This document shows, one piece after another, positions 1 to 6,659 of a stretch of DNA of 9,462 nt. The translations under genes were made by a program, and so were the position numbers. The stretch's first letter is position 1; every line of letters starts with the position of its first letter. Source of the DNA: CAXDOZ01 sp963991145 (GTDB taxonomy: Bacteria; Bacteroidota; Bacteroidia; Chitinophagales; JABDMM01); the NCBI GenBank assembly GCA_963991145.1, contig CAXDOZ010000089.1:1-9462 (forward strand). Direction: 5' to 3'. The notes under the pieces are model-generated. The model saw only the letters and a program-made list of their open reading frames with translations. It searched no databases and was not told the DNA's origin.

Positions 1-501
1 CTTAGCGGTATTGCGGTGGCTGCAACAGTTGAGGGCCTCCGGCCGATGCTGATCGAAGTGCAAGCTTTGGTTGGTCCCGCCTTTTATGGAACACCGCAGC
101 GCTCAGCTACCGGATTTGATACAAGGCGATTGAATATGCTTCTTGCGGTATTGGAAAAGCGGGGAGGAATGCAGATCGGATCAAAAGATGTCTTTATTAA
201 TATAGCTGGAGGTATTCGGGTTGATGATCCCGCAACCGATCTTGCAATAATTGCTGCACTAATATCCAGTTATGAGGATGCCTCCCTTGATCCCGATATC
301 GCCTTTGCCGGAGAAGTAGGATTGAGTGGTGAGGTGAGAGCTGTTAGTAAAGTAGATCAAAGAATTGCTGAAGCAGACAAGCTTGGATTCAAGCAGATAT
401 TCGTCTCAAAGTACAATCACAAACTTAACCTCGACAAATACAAAATCGAGGTCGTTCAGGTAGCCCGCGTTCAGGACCTTTACAGGAAACTGTTTGGGTG
501 A
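1..501 (+). CDS. radA: DNA repair protein RadA, C-terminal part (5' end outside window)
   Basis: This is the C-terminal part of RadA (Sms), a RecA-like ATPase that promotes branch migration in homologous recombination and, in naturally transformable bacteria, helps integrate incoming DNA. Frame 1 is open from the first base, so the zinc finger, Walker motifs and KNRFG motif lie upstream of the window. What is visible is the Lon-protease-like domain. It starts near the stretch VEGLRPMLIEVQALV and continues through TPQRSATGFDTRRLNMLLAVLEKR, a very typical RadA segment. At the position where Lon has its catalytic serine the protein reads VDDPATDLAI, as expected for RadA, whose Lon-like domain is not a protease. 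The segment GEVGLSGEVRAVSKVDQRIAEA is also family-typical. The GTG at position 16 is not a real start. The TGA stop overlaps the start of the downstream comF-like gene, so the two are probably co-transcribed. Confidence 0.95.
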   Translation, partial: LSGIAVAATVEGLRPMLIEVQALVGPAFYGTPQRSATGFDTRRLNMLLAVLEKRGGMQIGSKDVFINIAGGIRVDDPATDLAIIAALISSYEDASLDPDIAFAGEVGLSGEVRAVSKVDQRIAEADKLGFKQIFVSKYNHKLNLDKYKIEVVQVARVQDLYRKLFG

Positions 502-1217
502 TAGGAGTTTCAAGTTTCAGATCTTATTCCAGGAGACATCTCGAAAGCATTCTTCATTTGCTTTTCCCTAACATCTGTGTTGGCTGTGAAAGGGAGCTTT
601 TAGAGAGTGAGCGTCTGCTATGTCTATCGTGCAGGTTTAATCTTCCACGCACCTACTATTTGAAGAATCATGAAAACCGAACTGCTAAACTCTTTTGGGG
701 CAGGGCAGATCTATTGCACGCCTCATCCTATCTGTTCTTTCGAAAAGGAGCGCTCGTGCAAAACTGCATGCAGCTGCTCAAGTATAAGAGCAGACCAGAT
801 GTAGGTGAAGATCTTGGCAAATGGTATGGACAGGAACTCCTGGAAGCTTCATGTCTCCCTTCGGGAGGATTGGTATTTCCTGTTCCGCTGCATCCGGCAA
901 AGAAGATCCAAAGAGGCTATAATCAGGCGGCAGCTATTGGAGAGGGATTGGCAGAGGGTCTTGGATGGGAGCTGGAGGAGAACACTCTTATTAGAATGGT
1001 GGCCACTGAGTCACAGACAAAGAAAAACAGACATCAACGCTGGTTAAATGTATCGGAAGCCTTTAGGCTTCTAAAACCCGAGAAAATTGAAGGGAAAGAT
1101 ATTCTTCTGGTAGATGATGTGGTAACTACCGGAGCAACTCTGGAGGCATGTTGTAATACGCTCAAAAAGGGCAATCCAGGTTCAATTTCTGTAGCTACTT
1201 TGGCAATTGCTGATTAA
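498..1217 (+). CDS. comF: ComF family phosphoribosyltransferase-like protein
   Basis: This 239-residue cytoplasmic protein belongs to the ComF/GntX family, linked in several bacteria to natural competence, where it is thought to act in processing incoming single-stranded DNA. Its exact reaction is not settled. Near the N-terminus two CxxC pairs (C27/C30 and C42/C45) form the usual putative zinc-binding module. The C-terminal part is a type I phosphoribosyltransferase fold with the PRPP-binding loop ILLVDDVVTTGAT at residues 202-214, including the acidic pair D206-D207. The motif PVPLHPAKKIQRGYNQA in the middle is also characteristic of the family. The length is normal. The start is a GTG that shares four bases (GTGA) with the radA stop. 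A candidate ribosome-binding sequence AGGAA lies at 484-488 inside radA, nine bases upstream. The overlap suggests translational coupling with radA. Family assignment is firm; a competence role in this organism is inference. Confidence 0.93.
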   Translation: MIGVSSFRSYSRRHLESILHLLFPNICVGCERELLESERLLCLSCRFNLPRTYYLKNHENRTAKLFWGRADLLHASSYLFFRKGALVQNCMQLLKYKSRPDVGEDLGKWYGQELLEASCLPSGGLVFPVPLHPAKKIQRGYNQAAAIGEGLAEGLGWELEENTLIRMVATESQTKKNRHQRWLNVSEAFRLLKPEKIEGKDILLVDDVVTTGATLEACCNTLKKGNPGSISVATLAIAD

Positions 1218-1255
1218 AAAATGACCAGGGCGATACAACCCAATGGCATAAGCTA

Positions 1256-1271
1256 ATTGTCATACATTTGC
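1256..1271 (+). promoter_or_regulatory. candidate promoter -7 element upstream of the lipoprotein gene
   Basis: TACATTTG at 1263-1270 matches the Bacteroidota -7 consensus TAnnTTTG exactly, and it ends 26 bases before the lipoprotein ATG. This would give a leader of about 20 nt. I do not see a convincing TTG/TTTG -33 element at the usual distance. The box is preceded by ATTGTC (1256-1261), and the same ATTGTC plus ATACATTTGC combination recurs upstream of the parvulin gene at 8191-8208. The rest of the gap (1218-1255 and 1272-1296) shows no terminator-like hairpin. Confidence 0.5.
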
Positions 1272-1296
1272 CCTTCTGTTAGAGCAACGGTTTTTT

Positions 1297-2757
1297 ATGC
1301 GGATTTTGAAATTCATTCTGACGCTTCTTATAGGCTTTACCATCTTCCTTCAATTCAGTTGTAAGGATAAAGGACCAAACACTGGTTCAGATGTAATGGT
1401 CACCTTTTCGTCCGACACACTGACCTTCGATACTGTATTCGTCACGTTCGGAAGTACCACGAAGTTCTTCAAGATCAAAAATCCAACAAACTCCCTGATA
1501 CAGTTGAGTTCTGTTCGATTGCTCAATAACTCTCCAAACAACAATTTCAGGATCAATGTAGATGGTGTTCCGGGGAACGCTACAGATGTACCAATCTTAC
1601 CAAGAGATTCCATTTATGTCTTTGTAGAGGTAACTGTAGACCCAACAGCCGGAAACCTTCCTTTTATAATTGAAGATCAGGTCGAGGTGGTCGTAAACGG
1701 GAATGTTCAAACGGTCCAGCTAAATGCATGGGGACAGAATGCTTATTTCCATTATCGTGAAACGATCAATTCAGAAACCTGGCTCAGCGACAAGCCTCAT
1801 GTTGTTGTTGGTGGATTTGATAGTGCTTCTCAGGCTTTCCACCCGGGCATAATCGTCAATGGAAATCTTAATATCAATGCTGGAGCTGAGGTGTACATGT
1901 ACAATAACTCGGCCCTCTTTGTAAATGAGAATGCGAGTATTACCGCTATCGGTACTGCTTCCAGTCCAATTCAATTTGAGGGAGTTCGCCTTGAGAGCTT
2001 CTTTGATGGCTTACCTGGTCAATGGCTGGGGATCTTCATATTCAGAAGTAGCACAGGTAACATTCTTGAGCACGTAAGGATCGATGAAAGCACCTTTGGG
2101 ATAAACCTTGGGGTCATTGACACTTGTGACCTTACCACAGCTACCAACAATACGAGACCGGATATCACCATGAATCAGGTGATTATCAGAAACAGTTTCA
2201 ACAATGCCCTTTTCAGCTTTAACTCAAGAGTAAGAGCAAACAACTGCCTCTTTTATAATTCGGTTGAGGAGCTTGTTGCGCTTGGACTAGGAGGAGACTA
2301 CCAGTTCAATCAATGCACATTCAATAACGGTGGATCTGTTGTAGTAAACCACAATGCCCCAAATATCCTGTTGAGCAATTTTGCCGAGGGTTGCGGTCAG
2401 TTTGTAGTTGGAAGCCTGGATGAAGCAACCTTTACCAATTGTATCAATTACGGAAGTCTTGACGAGGAACTTAGCATCAACAGAGACAGCTTAGGAACCT
2501 TCAACTTACTTTTTGATCACTGTTTGCTGAAGACCGAACTGGATACTACAGAACCGGAATATCAGAACATTCTCTTAAACCAGAATCCTCTTTTCGAAGG
2601 ACCTTCAGTAGATAGTTTCCAGCTAATGCCCGGTTCCCCTGCCATTGATTATGGAACTTCAAGCTTCCCTGGCGGCGTTATTATAGATAGAGACCTCTAT
2701 GGAGGCTCCAGACCTCAAGGCGGTGGATATGACCTTGGCGCGATTGAAAGCCAATAA
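1297..2757 (+). CDS. putative beta-helix lipoprotein with N-terminal Ig-like domain
   Basis: I do not recognise a named protein here. The 486-residue product begins with a hydrophobic export signal (residues 3-20) ending in LQFSC, so C22 is the likely lipidated cysteine. The lipobox is relaxed, which is common in Bacteroidota. Residues 30-150 look like an Ig-like (ASH/MSP-type) beta domain: FDTVFVTFGSTTKFFKIKN, then a conserved-looking end near AWGQNAYF (about 144-150). Residues 155-430 consist of short repeats with regularly spaced hydrophobic and asparagine residues (for example INGNLNINAG-like and NCLFYN/QCTFNN turns), typical of a right-handed parallel beta-helix. The C-terminus has GSPAIDYG (446-453), then a DRDLYGG and a YDLGAIE segment, as seen at the end of many secreted beta-helix proteins with choice-of-anchor Q type endings. 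It is expected on the outer membrane, either periplasmic or surface-exposed. The residues after the cysteine (KDKG) are only a weak match to known surface-export signals. Substrate or partner is unknown. ATG is the only sensible start for the signal peptide. Confidence 0.85.
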   Translation: MRILKFILTLLIGFTIFLQFSCKDKGPNTGSDVMVTFSSDTLTFDTVFVTFGSTTKFFKIKNPTNSLIQLSSVRLLNNSPNNNFRINVDGVPGNATDVPILPRDSIYVFVEVTVDPTAGNLPFIIEDQVEVVVNGNVQTVQLNAWGQNAYFHYRETINSETWLSDKPHVVVGGFDSASQAFHPGIIVNGNLNINAGAEVYMYNNSALFVNENASITAIGTASSPIQFEGVRLESFFDGLPGQWLGIFIFRSSTGNILEHVRIDESTFGINLGVIDTCDLTTATNNTRPDITMNQVIIRNSFNNALFSFNSRVRANNCLFYNSVEELVALGLGGDYQFNQCTFNNGGSVVVNHNAPNILLSNFAEGCGQFVVGSLDEATFTNCINYGSLDEELSINRDSLGTFNLLFDHCLLKTELDTTEPEYQNILLNQNPLFEGPSVDSFQLMPGSPAIDYGTSSFPGGVIIDRDLYGGSRPQGGGYDLGAIESQ

Positions 2758-2842
2758 CCCACTCAGCACTTATTTATCCTACTCCTGCACCCTTAGTGCC
2801 ATCTGAATATCAATACCAGGCTCCCACAATGGAGGCTATATG

Positions 2843-2850
2843 TATATTTA
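2843..2850 (+). promoter_or_regulatory. weak candidate -7 element upstream of the patatin gene
   Basis: TATATTTA matches the TAnnTTTG consensus at all fixed positions but the last, and it lies 16 bases before the GTG start of the membrane patatin gene. No clear -33 element is visible. The 109-nt gap (2758-2866) otherwise holds only a 4-bp hairpin (GCAC-CCTTA-GTGC, near 2787-2801) that is too weak to call a terminator. The patatin gene could therefore equally be read through from the lipoprotein gene. Confidence 0.25.
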
Positions 2851-2866
2851 AGCAAAAGCGGGCAAC

Positions 2867-5125
2867 GTGAATCAGATTTGGGGCATTTTACAGGGAATCT
2901 ATTACTCCTTTCCCATCCAGTTGCTGATACTTCACATCAAGAGACATCAGCTGCTACTTGGGATTTGGCTCCTTTTCTTTTTGACCGTTACCGGCCGATT
3001 TGGTTCCAGCTATGGAATCCCTTATCTGTTCTGGGATCCCGAATACCTTGGTTTTGTTGGATATCTAAGCTTTGCAATCGTAGGTGCAGCCTTCGGCGGA
3101 TTTTTGGTTACCTGGAACATCACCTCCTATCTCCTAAACTCTTTTCGATTCCCATTTCTGGCTTCCTTGAGGTGGCCTTTCGCGGTCTTTACTTTGAACA
3201 ACTTCATCTTACCTCTGATCTTCCTGGTTACCTATGGTTCCTATATGATCAGGTTTCAAAGGCAGAACGAGTTTGCTACAGAATCAAATCTGATCTTTCA
3301 GGTTACAGGATTCTTTGCCGGGGTAGCTCTGATTCTTCTTTTAACTACTCTGTATTTCAGCGCGACCAATCAGAACGTCGAGGGCTATTTGAAGAGGCAG
3401 CAAAGGAATAAGAAGATCTCGAAAGTCCGCAGAACCATTCTGATGAAACGGGATAATCGCTGGGAAGCCCTAAGGAAAGAGAGGGATGTTTGGCGTGTCG
3501 ACTCCTATTTCACCTTTAGGTTTCATTTTAGGCCTACCCGAGGGGTTGAACACTACGATGAGAAAGTGGTGAAAATCGTTTTTCGTCAGCACCATATTAA
3601 TGCATTGGTGATTCAGTTCGGGACTTTGGTTGTGCTTGTTGGTACCGGGGCATTTCTGGAGAAAGACTGGAGTATTATTCCTGCTGCAGCATCTTGTTTT
3701 TTGCTTTTTTCAGCCATTATTGCAGTATTAGGAGTCTTTAGATTTTGGATGGGAGGCTGGAGCACCTCCATGTTTTTGATCCTAATTTTTGGCATCCATT
3801 TCTATTCGAAATATGAGCATCTCGGACATGAGAACCGACCATATGGATTGATCTATAATGCCGAGCAGATACCCTATACTTTACCCACACTTGACAGCCT
3901 CACTTCAGTAGAAAATTTAGAGCATGATTACCATCAGGGGGAGATCATGCTCGAAAATTGGTTGGCGAAACAGAAGAGGCTTTATGGGGAGAATTATATC
4001 CCCAGAATGGTTGTAGTGAATGCCACAGGAGGAGGACTGCGAACTAGCATGTTTGCAGTTGGTGTTCTACAGGTAGCCGATACTCTTACAAATGGCTCCT
4101 TTATGGAGCATACCACATTCATGTCGGGAGCATCTGGGGGAATGCTTGGAATAGCCTATTTCAGAGAACTATTCCTAAGAAGATCACAGGGACGAGGACT
4201 TGATATCAATTCCCCGCAATACATGTATAAAGCGGGCACGGATCTTTTGAATGGGATCATGTTCATGACTACCACCACCGATTTCTTCCATCCCTGGCAG
4301 GAGTTTAACTATAATGGTGAATCTTACCTTAAGGATAGAGCCTACCTCTTTGAGAAGCAATTTAATGAGAATACAGATTTTGTAATGGACAAGCCAATTT
4401 CGGATTACCGGCAGCCTGAGCTAGAAGGGCAAATACCAATGCTGGTTGCCAATGGAGCCATTACAAATGATTCAAGAAGACTGCTTTTTAGCGCTCAGCC
4501 TATTTCTTACCTGATGAAACCTGCTGCTCTTAAGCCAGAAAGAGATGAGTATCTAATTGATGCAGTGGATTATGCCGCGCTGCTCAAAGATCTGAATCCT
4601 GAGGATACGCGCTTTACCAGTGTCTTGCGTATAAATGCCACCTACCCATACATCCTACCGCAGGTAGTAATGCCAACTGAGCCTCCAATCAGAATTGTAG
4701 ATGCGGGCGTGGTTGACAATTATGGCTTAAACACATCAATCAGGTTTCTTGATGTCTACTCAGATTGGATATTAGAGAATACGGCGGGAGTAGTTTTTGT
4801 AGAGATCAGAGATAGAGAGAAGTTTAAAGATGTGAAGGAGAACAGGAAATCCTATTTCTCCAAAATCCTGAACCCTATTGGTGCTGTATATGGGAATCTG
4901 ACTACTATGCAGGATTACAATGATGAGATGGAGCTCGCTCTTCTCAGAGAGAGATTGGGGAACAACTTTGAGTACGTGGTCTTTGAGTACGGCAGCAATG
5001 AAGATGAGGAAAGGGCGTCTATGAGCTTCCACCTTACTACAAAGGAGAAAGAGGATATCGTTTCTGCCCTAAGCGATCCGCACAATGCAGCTCAATTCCA
5101 AAGAATTGCCTCTTTGGTCAAATAG
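2867..5125 (+). CDS. membrane-anchored patatin-like phospholipase
   Basis: This is a 752-residue integral membrane protein with a C-terminal patatin-type lipase domain, expected to hydrolyse acyl ester bonds of phospholipids or other lipids at the inner membrane. Hydrophobic segments lie near residues 28-43, 60-83, 105-127, 142-164, 245-264, 268-291 and 300-313, giving about seven membrane spans. A basic, probably cytoplasmic loop (about 168-240) separates the fourth and fifth. The patatin domain starts near residue 380. It has the oxyanion-hole motif GGGLR at 388-392, the nucleophile elbow GASGG with S423 as catalytic serine, and the Asp motif DAGVVDNYG with D612 as the dyad partner (DAG instead of the more common DGG/DGA). 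The dyad is intact, so an active enzyme is predicted. The start is GTG, the first possible one after an in-frame stop at 2849-2851. Membrane-bound patatin proteins of this size seem familiar from Bacteroidota, but their substrate is not established. The ATPase gene follows after 38 nt. Confidence 0.87.
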   Translation: MNQIWGILQGIYYSFPIQLLILHIKRHQLLLGIWLLFFLTVTGRFGSSYGIPYLFWDPEYLGFVGYLSFAIVGAAFGGFLVTWNITSYLLNSFRFPFLASLRWPFAVFTLNNFILPLIFLVTYGSYMIRFQRQNEFATESNLIFQVTGFFAGVALILLLTTLYFSATNQNVEGYLKRQQRNKKISKVRRTILMKRDNRWEALRKERDVWRVDSYFTFRFHFRPTRGVEHYDEKVVKIVFRQHHINALVIQFGTLVVLVGTGAFLEKDWSIIPAAASCFLLFSAIIAVLGVFRFWMGGWSTSMFLILIFGIHFYSKYEHLGHENRPYGLIYNAEQIPYTLPTLDSLTSVENLEHDYHQGEIMLENWLAKQKRLYGENYIPRMVVVNATGGGLRTSMFAVGVLQVADTLTNGSFMEHTTFMSGASGGMLGIAYFRELFLRRSQGRGLDINSPQYMYKAGTDLLNGIMFMTTTTDFFHPWQEFNYNGESYLKDRAYLFEKQFNENTDFVMDKPISDYRQPELEGQIPMLVANGAITNDSRRLLFSAQPISYLMKPAALKPERDEYLIDAVDYAALLKDLNPEDTRFTSVLRINATYPYILPQVVMPTEPPIRIVDAGVVDNYGLNTSIRFLDVYSDWILENTAGVVFVEIRDREKFKDVKENRKSYFSKILNPIGAVYGNLTTMQDYNDEMELALLRERLGNNFEYVVFEYGSNEDEERASMSFHLTTKEKEDIVSALSDPHNAAQFQRIASLVK

Positions 5126-5164
5126 TTTTTATACCTTTAAGTATAATACCAATTGGTATAAAAA
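5126..5164 (+). repeat. nested inverted repeat between patatin and ATPase genes
   Basis: A perfect 10-bp inverted repeat, TTTTTATACC (5126-5135) and GGTATAAAAA (5155-5164), spans the whole gap from the patatin stop codon to the first base of the ATPase ATG. Inside it is a second perfect palindrome, ATACCAATTGGTAT (5146-5159), which shares the right arm. The motif ATACC/GGTAT therefore occurs three times in 39 bases, and the large and small hairpins are mutually exclusive. Possible roles are a weak terminator for the upstream gene, a binding site for a dimeric regulator, an RNA hairpin that hides the ATPase start, or a member of a genome-wide short palindromic repeat. TACCTTTA (5132-5139) also resembles a -7 box with one mismatch, with TTTG at 5113-5116 rather close upstream. 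The structure is seen directly; function is open. Confidence 0.8.
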
Positions 5165-6315
5165 TGTCCAACTGTCCATTTATCTACGGCCATACTGTAA
5201 CAGAAGATCGCTTCGTAAACAGACTAGCTGAGCGCAAGAAGCTCAAGAACAATCTAAAATCAGGTATAAGCACCACCTTGATCTCACCTAGAAGATGGGG
5301 AAAGTCAAGTCTTGTAGAATTGGTAGCTAATGAACTGGCACAGGAGAAAAAGTCAAAGGTGATTGTCCTCGATCTCTTTTCATATCAGTCAATTGAAGAG
5401 TTCCTTGAAGCTTATGCAAGAGCTGTTGTACAGGCGAGCAGCAGTAAAATGGATGACTGGCTTGCCATAACAAAGCGCTTCTTTCAATCTCTGATCCCAA
5501 AAGTGAGTGTGAAGCCAAGCGAGGAGTTAGAGCTTCAATTGAGCTTTGACATGTCTGCCCTGCTTCAGTCTTCTGAAGAGGTTCTTGATCTTCCAGAGAA
5601 GATAGCAAAGGAGCAAAAGATCAGATTTGTTATCTGCCTGGATGAGTTTCAGAATCTAGCTGAAATGAAAGGCTTTAGTTCCTTCGAAAAACGGCTCAGA
5701 GCAAGTTGGCAGAGACACCAGAATGTTAGCTATTGCCTCTATGGTTCCAAGCGACATATGATGTCGGAGATCTTTAATGATCCTTCCAAACCCTTCTACC
5801 GCTTTGGCGACATCATGTTGCTCGAGCGTATCTCGAAAAAGCATTGGAAGGATTTCATTTACAATTCATTTTTTTCTACAGGAAAGAGAATAAGCGAAGA
5901 TCTGGCAGGGGAGATTCCGGTTCTTATGAATAATCACTCCTGGTACGTGCAGCAGCTTTCTCACTACGCCTGGATGAGAACTCGAAACATCTGCACAGAA
6001 GAGATCCTCCTGGCTTCTTATGAAGAGCTTATAAATGCAAATGCTCCCCTTTTCAGGCGCGAGATTGAGTTTATGAGTAGAACACTCTTCAATACTCTTC
6101 GAGCCATAGCAAGCGGAGAGAAGCGATTAACCTCTGCATCAGTAATGGATAAGTATCAGCTTGGTACACCCAATAATGTGAGAAAGAACAAGCTGAAACT
6201 GATCGAACTCGATATCATCGATCAGACAGAAAAGGGATTGGAATTCTTAGATCCCGCTTTTGAGCGTTGGTTCAGGAAAGAGATCTTCGGGGAGAGTCTG
6301 AAGCTTGGCTTCTAA
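5164..6315 (+). CDS. archaeal-type AAA ATPase (ATPase_2 family) with winged helix
   Basis: This 383-residue cytoplasmic P-loop ATPase resembles the family described as predominantly archaeal (ATPase_2), a STAND-related group found as standalone genes in many bacteria, mostly of unknown function. Residues 8-30 (YGHTVTEDRFVNRLAERKKL) resemble the lead-in FxGRxxE region. Walker A is SPRRWGKSSL at 41-50, with K47 binding phosphate. Walker B is FVICLDEFQNL with D160-E161. A sensor-like strand YGSKRHMM follows at 193-200. The C-terminal part (about 308-372) looks like a winged helix, ending in the family-typical LDPAFERWF (362-370). No effector nuclease, membrane or peptidase domain is fused to it. 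The ATG start has no Shine-Dalgarno sequence and sits at the edge of a palindrome. The gene follows the patatin gene by 38 nt on the same strand, so co-transcription is possible. Its stop overlaps the stop of the converging gene. Confidence 0.85.
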   Translation: MSNCPFIYGHTVTEDRFVNRLAERKKLKNNLKSGISTTLISPRRWGKSSLVELVANELAQEKKSKVIVLDLFSYQSIEEFLEAYARAVVQASSSKMDDWLAITKRFFQSLIPKVSVKPSEELELQLSFDMSALLQSSEEVLDLPEKIAKEQKIRFVICLDEFQNLAEMKGFSSFEKRLRASWQRHQNVSYCLYGSKRHMMSEIFNDPSKPFYRFGDIMLLERISKKHWKDFIYNSFFSTGKRISEDLAGEIPVLMNNHSWYVQQLSHYAWMRTRNICTEEILLASYEELINANAPLFRREIEFMSRTLFNTLRAIASGEKRLTSASVMDKYQLGTPNNVRKNKLKLIELDIIDQTEKGLEFLDPAFERWFRKEIFGESLKLGF

Positions 6316-6659
6316 AAAGGGATAAAGACGAATCTTGGGTTCTCTTCAAGTGAATAGAACAAGCACAGAAATTCCTTTGGATCCTTATATACCTTTTTGA
6401 ATTTTTCAACTGCGTCCATGCTTACGATTCCTTTATGGACAAAATCTTCCAGGTGGGAAGCATTCACAGAATAACCCAGAAATGTCTCATCCTCAGGTAG
6501 GAGTAATTTCCCAAGGTCAATATCATTTTCATGAAGAACATAGATCGGGTAATTCGAAATTCCCTCATCGATCATATTCATTGAGAGAAGCCTCAGAGAG
6601 TGCTTGTAATCTCTAAGCTGTTCGTCCAGCTCTTCTAAAAGATTGCGATCGTTTTGCAT
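6312..6659 (-). CDS. hypothetical protein, 115 residues, coupled to rlmD
   Basis: I do not recognise this family with confidence. The product is small, acidic and soluble, with no signal peptide or membrane segment and a single cysteine. Residues 5-33 look like one amphipathic helix (LLEELDEQLRDYKHSLRLLSMNM). Then comes a beta-rich part with NYPIYVLH (36-43), a middle with GKLLLPEDE and NASHLEDFVHKGIV, and a hydrophobic end with FLCLFYS and RFVFIPF. This reads like a well-folded single-domain protein, and the reading frame is the only plausible coding one here. Its ATG overlaps the rlmD stop by one base (TAATG), a classical coupled arrangement, so it is almost certainly translated from the rlmD transcript. 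Its TAG stop overlaps the TAA stop of the converging ATPase gene by four bases. Function cannot be assigned. A link to rRNA modification would rest on gene order alone. Confidence 0.82.
   Translation of the reverse strand: MQNDRNLLEELDEQLRDYKHSLRLLSMNMIDEGISNYPIYVLHENDIDLGKLLLPEDETFLGYSVNASHLEDFVHKGIVSMDAVEKFKKVYKDPKEFLCLFYSLEENPRFVFIPF

Noticed and set aside
41..501. Lon-type protease
   Set aside because: The domain is Lon-like but has VDDPATD where Lon has its catalytic serine, and flanking motifs are those of RadA.
805..1047. Open frame on the plus strand within the comF-like gene
   Set aside because: It lies wholly inside a confidently identified phosphoribosyltransferase gene and its translation is arginine/tryptophan-rich with no recognisable domain.
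2787..2801. Possible terminator hairpin (GCAC-CCTTA-GTGC) after the lipoprotein gene
   Set aside because: The stem is only 4 bp and no T-run follows, so it is within chance expectation.
2878..3411. 177-codon plus-strand frame overlapping the start of the patatin gene
   Set aside because: The overlapping patatin frame gives clean membrane segments there and runs on to a full lipase domain. The alternative frame gives a disordered-looking cysteine- and arginine-rich product.
5126..5164. CRISPR repeat or insertion-sequence end
   Set aside because: There is a single inverted-repeat locus with no spaced direct copies, no transposase gene and no target-site duplication seen.
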